DNA from: Fibrella arboris
GTDB lineage: Bacteria > Bacteroidota > Bacteroidia > Cytophagales > Spirosomataceae
DNA length: 64,000 nucleotides
Direction: 5' to 3'
NCBI RefSeq assembly: GCF_041321095.1
Contig: NZ_JBGGWE010000016.1
Span: forward strand, 1 to 64,000
The notes under the pieces were generated by a model, which was not told the DNA's origin, did not search any database, and saw only the letters and a program-made list of their open reading frames with translations. The translations under genes were made by a program, and so were the position numbers. Shown here in pieces: positions 45,532 to 54,033 of the stretch (the stretch's first letter is position 1; each line of letters opens with the position of its first letter).

Positions 45532-47151
45532 ATGAAACATACCTATATCGCCTTGCTGGCGGCAGCGTTGTGGATGGGCGGGTGTAAATCCCTTGACCTG
45601 GCTCCCACCGACCGGTTCACCGAGGCTACCTACTGGACGTCTGCCGACCGGGCACTCAGCGTGCTCAACACGGCCTACGCGGGCCTGTACTCGCCCGACT
45701 ATTTTTTCGCCAACGATGCTCTGTCCGACAATGCCTACAATCAACTGGGCGACTTTCAGGGGGCCAATTCCATTGCCCGCGGAGCGTATGACCCGGCGCT
45801 GGGACGCATTAAAGGCGAGTGGGATTTTCACTACGGCGGCATCAAGACCACGCACATCCTGCTGGCCAACATCGACCGGATTCCATCGATCGACGCCACG
45901 TTAAAAGCCAGGATTCTGGCTGAAACACGGTTTATTCGGGCGTTTCACTATTTCCAGTTGCTGACCTGGTACGGTGATGTCCCCCTCTTCACGCAGGATA
46001 TTGGCATTGCTGAAGCGCGCACCATTCCCCGTACACCCCGGGCGGAGGTCCTGGCCTTTGTGCTGTCGGAACTGGATGCGGTAGCAGCGGGCCTGCCCAC
46101 CAACGGGCAATACGCAGCGGCCGACAAGGGCCGAATTACGAAAGGCGCGGCGTTGGCCCTGAAAGCGCGGGCGCTGCTCTACGAAAGCCGCTGGGCCGAG
46201 GTGGCAACCCTTTGCGAGCAGCTGATCGATAACACGGCCAACGGAACCTATGGGTTGTACCCCAGCTACGAGGGGCTGTTTTTACCCGCTGCCGAAAACA
46301 GTCAGGAGAGCATCCTGAGCCTTGGTTTCGTGCCGGAGCTACGTACCCACGGTAACTTCCGCGACTTTGTGCCCATCACGATCGGCGAGCGGGTCAACAA
46401 CATTGCCCCCACGCAGGAACTGGTCAATGCGTACCTGACCAGCAACGGCAGAGCCATCACCGAAACGGGTTCCGGCTATTCAGAAGCGACCCCGTACGCG
46501 AATCGCGACCCACGTCTGGCGGCAACGATCGTGTATGACGGGTATCTCTGGCGCCGGGCCGACGGGTCTACCACGACCATCTATATCCGACCCGGCTCAA
46601 CGCCCGCCAACGTCGATGCCCGGAATGAGTTTGGCAAACAAAACGCCTCGACAACCGGCTATTACGTCCGTAAATACTACGATCCGACGGCCAACGCCAG
46701 CTTCCAGTCGGGACTTGATCTGATGCTCATCCGCTACGCCGATGTCTTGCTGATGTATGCCGAAGCCAAAACGGAGCAAGGGCAGATGACCACCGCTATC
46801 TGGGACAAAACAATTGGGGCAATTCGTCGCCGGGCGGGCTTCACCGATGCCAATGCCCTTGCTTTTCCGGCAGGGAGTAACCAGGTCGGCCTGCGCGATA
46901 TTGTCCGCCGAGAACGGCGCATTGAACTGGCTATGGAAGGGCTGCGCGTATTCGACATCCGGCGGTGGCGCCTGGCGGAAACGGTGCTGAACGGATTTGC
47001 CCACGGCGCCCGATTTGGTGACCCGGCCATCGACAATGGGTACGTCCGGGTCGACCGACGCACCTTCGACCCGAGTAAACAATACCTCTGGCCGATACCG
47101 CAGGTCGAGCGTGATCTGAATAACAGCTTAACACAAAATCCGAACTGGTAA
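45532..47151 (+). CDS. SusD/RagB-family glycan-binding lipoprotein
   Basis: 539 residues. Lipobox MGGC (Cys18), then the SusD N-terminal pattern LAPTDRFTEATYWTSADRAL. TPR-like helices follow (ILAETRFIRAFHYFQLLTWY, GDVPLF), and the C-terminal part is typical (LMLIRYADVLLMYAEAK, RRERRIELAMEGLRVFDIRR, YLWPIPQVERDLNNSLTQNP). It sits on the cell surface as the lid of the SusC channel and binds the incoming glycan. It is followed 75 bp later by the SusE-like gene. Confidence 0.96.
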   Translation: MKHTYIALLAAALWMGGCKSLDLAPTDRFTEATYWTSADRALSVLNTAYAGLYSPDYFFANDALSDNAYNQLGDFQGANSIARGAYDPALGRIKGEWDFHYGGIKTTHILLANIDRIPSIDATLKARILAETRFIRAFHYFQLLTWYGDVPLFTQDIGIAEARTIPRTPRAEVLAFVLSELDAVAAGLPTNGQYAAADKGRITKGAALALKARALLYESRWAEVATLCEQLIDNTANGTYGLYPSYEGLFLPAAENSQESILSLGFVPELRTHGNFRDFVPITIGERVNNIAPTQELVNAYLTSNGRAITETGSGYSEATPYANRDPRLAATIVYDGYLWRRADGSTTTIYIRPGSTPANVDARNEFGKQNASTTGYYVRKYYDPTANASFQSGLDLMLIRYADVLLMYAEAKTEQGQMTTAIWDKTIGAIRRRAGFTDANALAFPAGSNQVGLRDIVRRERRIELAMEGLRVFDIRRWRLAETVLNGFAHGARFGDPAIDNGYVRVDRRTFDPSKQYLWPIPQVERDLNNSLTQNPNW

Positions 47152-47226
47152 ACCAAACAGATCAACGGGTACGGAGCCACGGCTACCAGTAGCACTGGCC
47201 CCATACAAGTTGGTCGTCCATTTTCC

Positions 47227-48360
47227 ATGAAACAGACCCTTCTTTCTCTTCTTTGCCTTTGCCTCGCTGGCATGCTGATGCAGTGCAAAGACGCTGGTCG
47301 TGACATCAACACGAACATCAGCGACGTGACGGCCTTCTTTGCGCCGAACGACAACCAGTCGATAAAACTACTTCCCGCCACCCCGGCTACGGTGGTGTTT
47401 GAATGGGATCAGGCGCGGGCCGCAGACGGTACGCTGGTGCTGTATGAACTGGCGTTCGACAAAGAGACCGGCGATTTCTCGAAGCCGATCTACAAGCTTA
47501 CCTCCGACCAGAACGGCGTGATGAACAAGGCGACCGTGACCCACGCCACCCTGAACCGCATTGCCGCCCTGGCTGGCATTGGCTCGTTGGGGCAGGGCAA
47601 GCTGAAATGGACGGTGCAGGCATCGCGCGGTACCAACGTGAAGCAGGCCAGCCAGAGCCGGGTGCTGAACGTAGAGCGCCCAGCCGGTTTCGCCGAAATT
47701 CCGGCAGAGGTATACCTGACCGGCGACGCTACCGAGGCAGGAACTGACCTGACCAAAGCGATCAGGCTGAAAAGCGTTGGCTCGGGTATTTTTGAGGTAT
47801 ACACGTCGCTCAAAGCAGGTACGTATTCGTTTGTAGACCGCACGACCGGCACGGCTAAATCGTTCAACGTTAATGGAACGAACATCGGCGAAAGCGGAAC
47901 GACCGCCGTGACCGGGGCCGCTAAAACGTACCGTATCACGCTGGATTTCAACAATGCTGCCGCCCGGGTAACCGAGATCAAATCGGTGGGCCTGTGGGTC
48001 GCAGGCGACAATGCCGTTCGGACAACCTTGCCGTATGTGGGCGGAGGCGTCTGGATGATTCCGAACTACAAAGTGGAATTTGTTCAGTTTTCGTGGGGCC
48101 GGGATGAGCGCTACAAGTTCCGCCTCACCACAGTCGGGTCCGACGGTAAAGACGCCTACGAATGGCTGGGCAGCAGCAAAGCCGACAACTCCCGCGCCGA
48201 TGCCACTACCCCCGACAGTTACTTCTTCCTGCTGCCCATCGGCGAAAGCCAGTGGGACTATACCTACAAGTTCAACGGAGCCGCCGATACCAAAAACGCT
48301 GATATCATGGTGTCGCTGGCCCCGACCGGCCCCTACACGCATAAGGTTACGATTAAGTAA
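47227..48360 (+). CDS. SusE/SusF-like outer-membrane lipoprotein
   Basis: 377 residues with lipobox LMQC (Cys20). The N-terminal SusE domain (about 35-150) shows an Ig-like fold (TPATVVFEWDQARAADGTLV, YELAFDKETGDF). Two further beta-sandwich modules follow (about 160-255 and 258-377), the last with VGLWVAGDNAVRTTLPYVGG and WDYTYKFNGAADTKNADIMV. In characterised PULs such proteins are surface glycan-binding proteins that tether the polymer. The third position in the operon fits. Ligand specificity is inferred only from the neighbouring GH76 enzyme. Confidence 0.88.
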   Translation: MKQTLLSLLCLCLAGMLMQCKDAGRDINTNISDVTAFFAPNDNQSIKLLPATPATVVFEWDQARAADGTLVLYELAFDKETGDFSKPIYKLTSDQNGVMNKATVTHATLNRIAALAGIGSLGQGKLKWTVQASRGTNVKQASQSRVLNVERPAGFAEIPAEVYLTGDATEAGTDLTKAIRLKSVGSGIFEVYTSLKAGTYSFVDRTTGTAKSFNVNGTNIGESGTTAVTGAAKTYRITLDFNNAAARVTEIKSVGLWVAGDNAVRTTLPYVGGGVWMIPNYKVEFVQFSWGRDERYKFRLTTVGSDGKDAYEWLGSSKADNSRADATTPDSYFFLLPIGESQWDYTYKFNGAADTKNADIMVSLAPTGPYTHKVTIK

Positions 48361-48731
48361 GGCAACGTGTTGATTGCTTCGTATGTGGACTTCACTTTCG
48401 TTGTCGCTTGCCTGTGGCGAGTGACTCATATCACCGTTGGCAGCTAGTGAAACGGTCAATTAGCTCACGTTGGCAATTTTCTACCAACGGGCCAGAGGCC
48501 CTACAGTTAAGGGTCACTCGCCACAGGCAAGCGACAACGAGCTAGAGGCAAGCGACAACGAAAGCTGGAAATTAGGCCACCGTACCTGCGTTACCTGTCA
48601 CCCATAGCGGAACAGTCCGCCGCTGTGGGGCCATGCGTCAGCAATACACGACAGCGCGAAGCCAACCAACGCGAAAGCAATCAATTAACAACTGAGCAAA
48701 CATTCTGATCTCAAAAAACCCCTCAACGTCG
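48361..48731. repeat. Large palindromic element, family C, copy 2, and remnants (SusE-GH76 gap)
   Basis: 48435-48540 repeats 45351-45456 with one mismatch. The left arm survives only in part (48399-48426, TTGTCGCTTGCCTGTGGCGA), the stretch that would pair with the CTGTAGGGCCTCTGG part being gone. A second short fragment (AGGCAAGCGACAACGA) follows at 48546-48561. Further on, 48640-48685 resembles the reverse complement of the element at 51531 (CCAACGCGAAAGCAAT). So this 371-bp gap is a composite of repeat pieces, with no gene seen. Confidence 0.85.
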
Positions 48732-49865
48732 ATGTCGTCACTCAATAAATTACTTGCCCTGCTTACCCTGTCTCTTTTTGTTGCCTGCAAAGACAGCAGC
48801 ATTGGACAGGGTGCGGGGCCTGCAACAAAACCCTATGTCTTTAACTGGACGGTTATTGCCGACAGCAGCACGCAGGCCCTGACCCGGCAGTTTTTCAACG
48901 AGCAGGGGCGCTACTTCAACGAGAACAACAGCGGCAGTACGCAGTTCAACTACTGGCCGCAGGCGCACGCGCTCGATGTGCTGGTGGATGCCTACGTGCG
49001 TACGAAAGACAGCCGCTACCTGACCTACATGAACGACTGGTATGGCGGTGTTCCGGTCAAGAATAACGGAGGCTTCCTGAATGAGTATTACGATGACATG
49101 CTCTGGAATGCGCTGGCCACGCTACGGGCCTACGACGCTACTGGCGACAAAAAATGGCTTGATACGGCGCAACAACTCTGGAACGACATTAAGCTCGGCT
49201 GGAATGATACCATGGGTGGCGGTATTGCCTGGCGGAAAGGGCAGCGCTACTATAAAAACACGCCGGCCAATGCGCCCGCCATCATCCTGGCCGCCCGCCT
49301 TTATCAGCGTTTGAAACGTCCTGAAGACCTGGAATGGGCCAAAAAGATCTATGACTGGCAGCTGAAAACGCTGGTCGATCCCGCCACCGGCTACACCTAC
49401 GACGGCATTAACCGGCAGAATGACGGCAAGATTGACCTGACCTGGAAATTCACGTATAACCAGGGCCTTATGATCGGTGCCGGCCTGGAGATGTTCCGCG
49501 CTACGCAAAATCAGACGTACCTGAGCGATGCGACCAAAACGGCCAATTTCACCCTCGCCGATCCAGAACTGACCAACAACGGCCTCCTGCGCGCCGAAGG
49601 CAACGGCGACGGTGGTTTGTTTAAAGCGGTGCTGGTGCGGTACCTTACCTTGCTGGCTACCGAACCTGCCGTTTCTGCCGACACGCGCACCCGGTACGTT
49701 AATTACCTGACGTTCAACGCCGAAACACTCTGGCGGACGGGTACCCAAAAACCACAGGTTGTTTATGGAACGTTCTGGGGCAATCGCCCCACCGACGGCA
49801 AAACGGACCTGACGACCCAGCTGAGCGGTGCCACCATACTGGAGGCCATGACGCGGCTGAACTAA
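48732..49865 (+). CDS. Glycoside hydrolase family 76 (endo-alpha-1,6-mannanase-like) lipoprotein
   Basis: 377 residues with lipobox LFVAC (Cys19), so it is probably displayed on the outer membrane. The GH76 (alpha/alpha)6 barrel is seen in FNYWPQAHALDVLVDAYVR and in the catalytic Asp-Asp pair 121-122 in NEYYDDMLWNALA. Further landmarks are GGGIAWRKGQRYYKNTPANA, WKFTYNQGLMIGAGLEM and EGNGDGGLFKAVLVRYL. GH76 enzymes cleave the alpha-1,6-mannan backbone of fungal and some bacterial mannans. As the last gene of the PUL it indicates alpha-mannan, or a mannose-backbone glycan, as substrate. No side-chain mannosidases (GH92, GH125) are in the window. Confidence 0.93.
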   Translation: MSSLNKLLALLTLSLFVACKDSSIGQGAGPATKPYVFNWTVIADSSTQALTRQFFNEQGRYFNENNSGSTQFNYWPQAHALDVLVDAYVRTKDSRYLTYMNDWYGGVPVKNNGGFLNEYYDDMLWNALATLRAYDATGDKKWLDTAQQLWNDIKLGWNDTMGGGIAWRKGQRYYKNTPANAPAIILAARLYQRLKRPEDLEWAKKIYDWQLKTLVDPATGYTYDGINRQNDGKIDLTWKFTYNQGLMIGAGLEMFRATQNQTYLSDATKTANFTLADPELTNNGLLRAEGNGDGGLFKAVLVRYLTLLATEPAVSADTRTRYVNYLTFNAETLWRTGTQKPQVVYGTFWGNRPTDGKTDLTTQLSGATILEAMTRLN

Positions 49866-49956
49866 GCGTGTTTATAGAGCTATTTTTGTTCAATCGAGTA
49901 GCCATTGACATACTTGCTACCACTTGTCTGTGGCTACTGACAACGATTCGATAGGC

Positions 49957-50218
49957 CCGTCGCGTAGCGACCTGATGGCTATAGAAAAAGGCTTTGATTA
50001 ACTATTCCGTCGCATAGCGACCAAACAAATCCGCATACTTGTTTGGTCGCTATGCGACGGAATGGTTAATCAAAGCCTTTTTCTATAGACATTAGGTCGC
50101 TACGCGACGGAATAGTTAATCAAAGCCTTTTTCTATAGACATCAGGTCGCTACGCGACGGAATGCTTGGTTTAAGCGGGCATTGTACCTACAAACATCCG
50201 GTCGCTATGCGACGGGCT
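49957..50218. repeat. REP/BIME-like array with 50-bp units
   Basis: The core is a small palindrome, GGTCGCTACGCGACGG. Direct units of exactly 50 bp start at 50045, 50095 and 50145 (the last cut off after 19 bp). A copy of the same unit in inverted orientation occupies about 49957-50021, so the left part folds on the first direct unit as a hairpin with arms of roughly 65 bp. A lone core lies at 50200-50216. The 496-bp gap 49866-50361 between the GH76 gene and the sigma-linked membrane gene has no other content that I can see. Confidence 0.88.
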
Positions 50219-50361
50219 TGCTAACATTAACAAGCGGTTTCTCGATCAAGTGTGAGTTTGCGTCAACACGCGTTTTGCGGTAGCGTGTTTGTCACTCATG
50301 CTGAACTGGTCATAACCAGCACCGGCTAGCGCATTCCTCGACAAGCCGCAAACCTTGTATC

Positions 50362-50928
50362 CTACTGCTCCAGCTTTCCCCGCAACGCTTCCAACTCACG
50401 TTTTTTGGCCGCGTAGATACCATGTTCCCAGCCGCTGGCAACGAAGGCCACTGCGAAAAAAGCGATCAGGCCCAGAAGCAGCCAGCCTGACTTCCCTCCT
50501 TCCCATACACCCAGCAGGGTCAGCGCCACGATGGGCAGCATATTCCAGCGTAAGAGTCGCGAGAGACGTACCTGATAGGTGGCCATCGAGATAGCGTGCG
50601 TCAGTTCACCGAGCATCGTGCGGTCGAACGTTTTTTCGCCATTTAGTCGGCGAATCCGGCTTACCAACACGTAGAGGGCCGTGGCGAACATCCAGACGGC
50701 CAGCAGGTACATGGCCAGATTTGCCGGGGATTTAGCCAGATTGACCGCCAGCACAAAACTGCCGACGCTGGCATTGACAATGATAGACAGCCCTTCACTA
50801 ATCCGCGTGATGTGAAATGCCTGTCGCGTTTTAGCCTGAACATGGTTGCGCAGGGCGTTTTCGTTTATTGCCCAGAGCGGTTGTTTCGTCTGGCTATCCC
50901 AGATTTTTTGCAGTTCGTCAAATTCCAT
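50362..50928 (-). CDS. Membrane protein linked to an ECF sigma factor (putative anti-sigma)
   Basis: 188 residues. A cytoplasmic N-terminus (MEFDELQKIWDSQTKQPLWA) precedes four hydrophobic segments (about 47-63, 70-92, 127-142, 147-165) and a charged C-terminal helix (GIYAAKKRELEALRGKLEQ). Its start overlaps the end of the ECF sigma gene by 11 bp, so they are translationally coupled; an anti-sigma role is inferred from that. I do not recognise the family by name. A broken paralogue lies at 39459-39656. Confidence 0.75.
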   Translation of the reverse strand: MEFDELQKIWDSQTKQPLWAINENALRNHVQAKTRQAFHITRISEGLSIIVNASVGSFVLAVNLAKSPANLAMYLLAVWMFATALYVLVSRIRRLNGEKTFDRTMLGELTHAISMATYQVRLSRLLRWNMLPIVALTLLGVWEGGKSGWLLLGLIAFFAVAFVASGWEHGIYAAKKRELEALRGKLEQ

Positions 50929-51430
50929 GGTGATCGGGTTGTTTTGATCGGGTGATCAGTTGCTTTTTGATTCGATTGATTTTCACGCCAATGTTTGATT
51001 CCGAGATGCCCAGCATCATCGCCATTTCTTTGTAGCTAAATCCGTCGAGAAAAAGCAGGCAGATGGAGCGATCCACTTCGTTGAGCTGATGAATTTCTTC
51101 GTACAGCCAGTCAACTCGCTCATCGGACTGAACGGATGGTTCCACTAAGATGGATTGTTCCGTATCAATCGTTTCTCGGGCGTCGGTGTGCTTCCGTTCC
51201 TTCGTCGACCATTTTATCGCCGTATTCAGGGCTATTCGATAAATCCAGGTGGTGGGTGATGACTGTTGTCTGAACGTCGGGATAGAATGCCACACCTGGA
51301 TCAGTATTTCCTGCAACAGGTCGTCCTGATCCATAACCGGAACAGCATACGCACGTACTATTTTGAAGAGCAGCGCCTTGTACTGGCCAAGCCAGTCGGT
51401 AAACGTTTGATTCTGCTCTCGTTCGGTCAT
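50918..51430 (-). CDS. ECF-family sigma factor
   Basis: 170 residues. Sigma-2 is in MDQDDLLQEILIQVWHSIPT and TTWIYRIALNTAIKW, and sigma-4 in LFLDGFSYKEMAMMLGISES and NIGVKINRIKKQL. It overlaps the membrane protein gene downstream by 11 bp. It has no FecR or SusC partner here, unlike the ECF factor at 40 kb, so it belongs to a different regulatory circuit. A long perfect palindrome lies 100 bp upstream. Confidence 0.92.
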   Translation of the reverse strand: MTEREQNQTFTDWLGQYKALLFKIVRAYAVPVMDQDDLLQEILIQVWHSIPTFRQQSSPTTWIYRIALNTAIKWSTKERKHTDARETIDTEQSILVEPSVQSDERVDWLYEEIHQLNEVDRSICLLFLDGFSYKEMAMMLGISESNIGVKINRIKKQLITRSKQPDHHGI

Positions 51431-51530
51431 GGCAGTCGGTAGTTACACTATTAGTACCAAACAGGAAGCTATTTCTTACAGAGTTCATGGAAATAATGTA
51501 GTTTCATGTAGTTGCCGGGTACGTTCTGTT

Positions 51531-51602
51531 GTATTGCTTCGCGTTGGTGTGTATTGCTGACGCTAGCTGGCGGCAGCAATACACACCAACGCGAAGCAAT
51601 AC
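51531..51602. repeat. Intergenic palindrome, family B-related
   Basis: Perfect 29-bp arms (51531-51559 and 51574-51602) with a 14-nt loop. The outer arm TGTATTGCTTCGCG is shared with the 32076 element, while the inner arm and loop differ. It lies in the divergent gap between the ECF sigma gene and the beta-helix gene, so it cannot simply be a terminator for either. Confidence 0.85.
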
Positions 51603-51673
51603 CCTATAATAGCCCGAAAGAGTATGTGCCATTACTGGTTTTCTTCTACCCTAACTACCTAAATCCCTGACCG

Positions 51674-52888
51674 ATGAAACCCATTTTCGTCCTGCTGCTT
51701 ACCTGTCTGTGCTACTCGACCCTTTGGGCGCAACCGGCTGTTCAGAAGCGCATTCAGACACAGTTGATCATGGCTGATAACGGCAGTACGATCGATCTTG
51801 ACGCAGGTACGTTCACCTTTACCGGGAGTTTATCCATGGAGGACAAAAAACGCATTACCATCCGGGGAAAAGGCATCGACAAGACCATTCTCAGCTTTAA
51901 AGGTCAGACCGACGGCGCCGAAGGGCTGCGGGTATCGAATGCCGAAGAGATCGTGATCGAGGATATGACCATTCAGGATACGAAAGGCGACGCCATCAAA
52001 ACCATGAACGTGAAGGGCATCACCTTCCGCAACGTCAAGGTAGAGTGGACGGGGCCACCCAGCCCCGAAAATGGCAGCTACGGCCTGTACCCGGTGCAGT
52101 GCGACAAGGTGATGATCGACAAGTGCATCTCGATCGGGGCATCCGACGCAGGTATTTATGTAGGGCAGTCACGGAAGATCGTGGTGAAGAACTGCGTGGC
52201 CCATCATAATGTGGCGGGCATCGAGATCGAAAATTCGCGCGATGCCGATGTGTTCGACAATGAAGCGTATGACAACACGGGCGGCGTACTGGTATTCGAT
52301 CTGCCCGATCTGGTACAGAAACAGGGTGGTACTGTGCGGGTGTTCAACAACAACATCCACGACAACAACCTGCCCAACTTCGCCCCGGCGGGGAATATCG
52401 TGGCCAGTGTATCGGACGGGACGGGCCTGCTGATTCTGGCGACGAACAACGTGGAGGTGTTCAACAATCGTTTTATTCGCAATCAGACGATGGGTACCGG
52501 CATCATCAGCTACCTGATCACCGAACGGCCCATCACCGACAAAGGCTATTATCCGTACCCGACTGCTATTTCCATCCACGACAATGTGTATGAGCGCAAC
52601 CCCGGCCCGCCCAGTTCACGTGGTCGGTACAACAGCATTTTTAAGGCAATTCTAAAAGACGGTCAGGCGGTTCCGCATATTCTGTATGACGGCATCGTTG
52701 ATCCAGGTACGTTAGACAGAGCCGGTAAGCCCCTCCCCGACCGGCGTATCTGTATTCGCAACAACAGGAACCAGAGCCTGGTGAACCTCGATGCCGGACG
52801 CAGCTTTAAAAACGCGTCGCTCGATGCGGCGCCCTTCGACTGCCAGTTGGCTCCCTTAAAAACTACGGCGATTAATGAACGCAAATAG
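51674..52888 (+). CDS. Secreted parallel beta-helix repeat protein (TIGR03805-like)
   Basis: 404 residues with a signal peptide (MKPIFVLLLTCLCYSTLWAQ). The body is right-handed beta-helix coils (about 45-290), such as RITIRGKGIDKTILSF, IVIEDMTIQDTKGDAIKT, VMIDKCISIGASDAGIYV and VFDNEAYDNTGGVLVF. It matches my recollection of a family that recurs beside SO2930-type di-haem cytochromes, as here: the next gene overlaps by 14 bp. Beta-helix proteins often bind or cleave polysaccharides, but no catalytic residues are assignable. The pair's role is unknown. Confidence 0.85.
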   Translation: MKPIFVLLLTCLCYSTLWAQPAVQKRIQTQLIMADNGSTIDLDAGTFTFTGSLSMEDKKRITIRGKGIDKTILSFKGQTDGAEGLRVSNAEEIVIEDMTIQDTKGDAIKTMNVKGITFRNVKVEWTGPPSPENGSYGLYPVQCDKVMIDKCISIGASDAGIYVGQSRKIVVKNCVAHHNVAGIEIENSRDADVFDNEAYDNTGGVLVFDLPDLVQKQGGTVRVFNNNIHDNNLPNFAPAGNIVASVSDGTGLLILATNNVEVFNNRFIRNQTMGTGIISYLITERPITDKGYYPYPTAISIHDNVYERNPGPPSSRGRYNSIFKAILKDGQAVPHILYDGIVDPGTLDRAGKPLPDRRICIRNNRNQSLVNLDAGRSFKNASLDAAPFDCQLAPLKTTAINERK

Positions 52889-53924
52889 GCTGGGTACGTA
52901 CCTGATTTATACGCTGGCCATAGCGGCTTTCTGGATCGTTTCAGCAGGCTGGCGATCGGTGGCTGTTCCCGAAAAATTAAGCGACTACGGCTTCTTCACG
53001 GGAAACCCCGCCGATCAGCGGCCAATAGCGGGGGTAGTGCCGTATGCGCTGAACACGCCGCTCTTTAGCGACTATGCCGAAAAGCTCCGGTTCGTTAAGT
53101 TGCCCGCCGGGAAATCGGTTGCGTATAACGATTCGGCTGTATTGGCTTTTCCGGTGGGTACTACGCTGATCAAAACGTTCTACTATCCCATCGATTTTCG
53201 CGATCCGGCGAAGGGCCGTCGACTCATTGAAACGCGGTTGCTGGTTCACCAGCCGGAAGGCTGGAAAGCACTGGATTATGTCTGGAACGATGAACAGACC
53301 GAGGCGTTTCTGGAAGTTGCCGGCGACACAAAAACGGTGAGTTACATCGACCAGACCGGTATCCGTCATGAGCAACCGTATCTGATTCCGAACCTCAATC
53401 AGTGTAAAGGTTGTCATAATCAACAGGAGGTGCTGACGCCGATTGGTCCATCGGCGCGGCAATTGAATGGCGAGTTGGTTTATGGCAACAAAGCCGACAA
53501 TCAGCTCACGCACTGGCAGCAGACGGCCATGTTGACGGGTATGCCAGCGCTGGCCAACTGCCCGAAAGCCCCCGTTTGGAACGACCCGACATCAGGCTCG
53601 ATCAACGACCGGGCACGCATCTGGCTCGATATTAACTGCGCGCACTGCCACAATCCGAAGGGACCAGCCATGACATCGGGGCTGAACCTGAGCGTATCGG
53701 CAACAGACCCGACGGCCATTGGCCTGCTGAAGACCCCCGTTGCCGCCGGTCGCGGATCGGGTGGACGATCGTACGATATTGTGCCCGGCAAGCCCGACGA
53801 ATCAATTCTGATTTACCGCCTGCACTCCACCGACCCCGGCGTGATGATGCCTGAGTTGGGTCGTAAAACGGTGCATACTGAAAGTCTGGCGTTGCTGCGC
53901 GACTGGATCAAGGCGATGAAGTAA
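52875..53924 (+). CDS. SO2930-family di-haem c-type cytochrome
   Basis: 349 residues with an N-terminal membrane/signal segment (LIYTLAIAAFWIVSAGW). The N-terminal domain has PYALNTPLFSDYAEKLRFVK and GTTLIKTFYYPIDF, typical of the family. Two c-type haem sites are CKGCH (177-181) and CAHCH (255-259), with a C-terminal cytochrome segment (PGKPDESILIYRLHSTDPGV). It is located in the periplasm or on the membrane and probably transfers electrons. Its start overlaps the beta-helix gene by 14 bp, which implies a tightly coupled two-protein unit. The physiological substrate is unknown. Confidence 0.88.
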   Translation: MNANRLGTYLIYTLAIAAFWIVSAGWRSVAVPEKLSDYGFFTGNPADQRPIAGVVPYALNTPLFSDYAEKLRFVKLPAGKSVAYNDSAVLAFPVGTTLIKTFYYPIDFRDPAKGRRLIETRLLVHQPEGWKALDYVWNDEQTEAFLEVAGDTKTVSYIDQTGIRHEQPYLIPNLNQCKGCHNQQEVLTPIGPSARQLNGELVYGNKADNQLTHWQQTAMLTGMPALANCPKAPVWNDPTSGSINDRARIWLDINCAHCHNPKGPAMTSGLNLSVSATDPTAIGLLKTPVAAGRGSGGRSYDIVPGKPDESILIYRLHSTDPGVMMPELGRKTVHTESLALLRDWIKAMK

Positions 53925-54033
53925 CGATGCGGATGAATCCTTCCCCTTCATGACGATACGATTCAATCTACGTCAGACACTTTTAGAACATGCCTACCCT
54001 TGCCACCAGGTAGATGCCTACATTTAGCGTCGT

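Noticed and set aside
45430..45855. 141-codon leftward frame spanning the palindromic element and the susD start
   Set aside because: It crosses a repeat and is antisense to the SusD signal region, with no coding signature.
47368..48459. 363-codon open frame antisense to the SusE-like gene
   Set aside because: It is a mirror of a GC-rich coding sequence, has no recognisable domain and runs into the repeat element. The sense protein has a lipobox and a SusE domain.
50045..50163. Regular 50-bp repeats resembling a CRISPR array
   Set aside because: Units are contiguous with no unique spacers, and the core is a REP-like palindrome. No cas genes are present.
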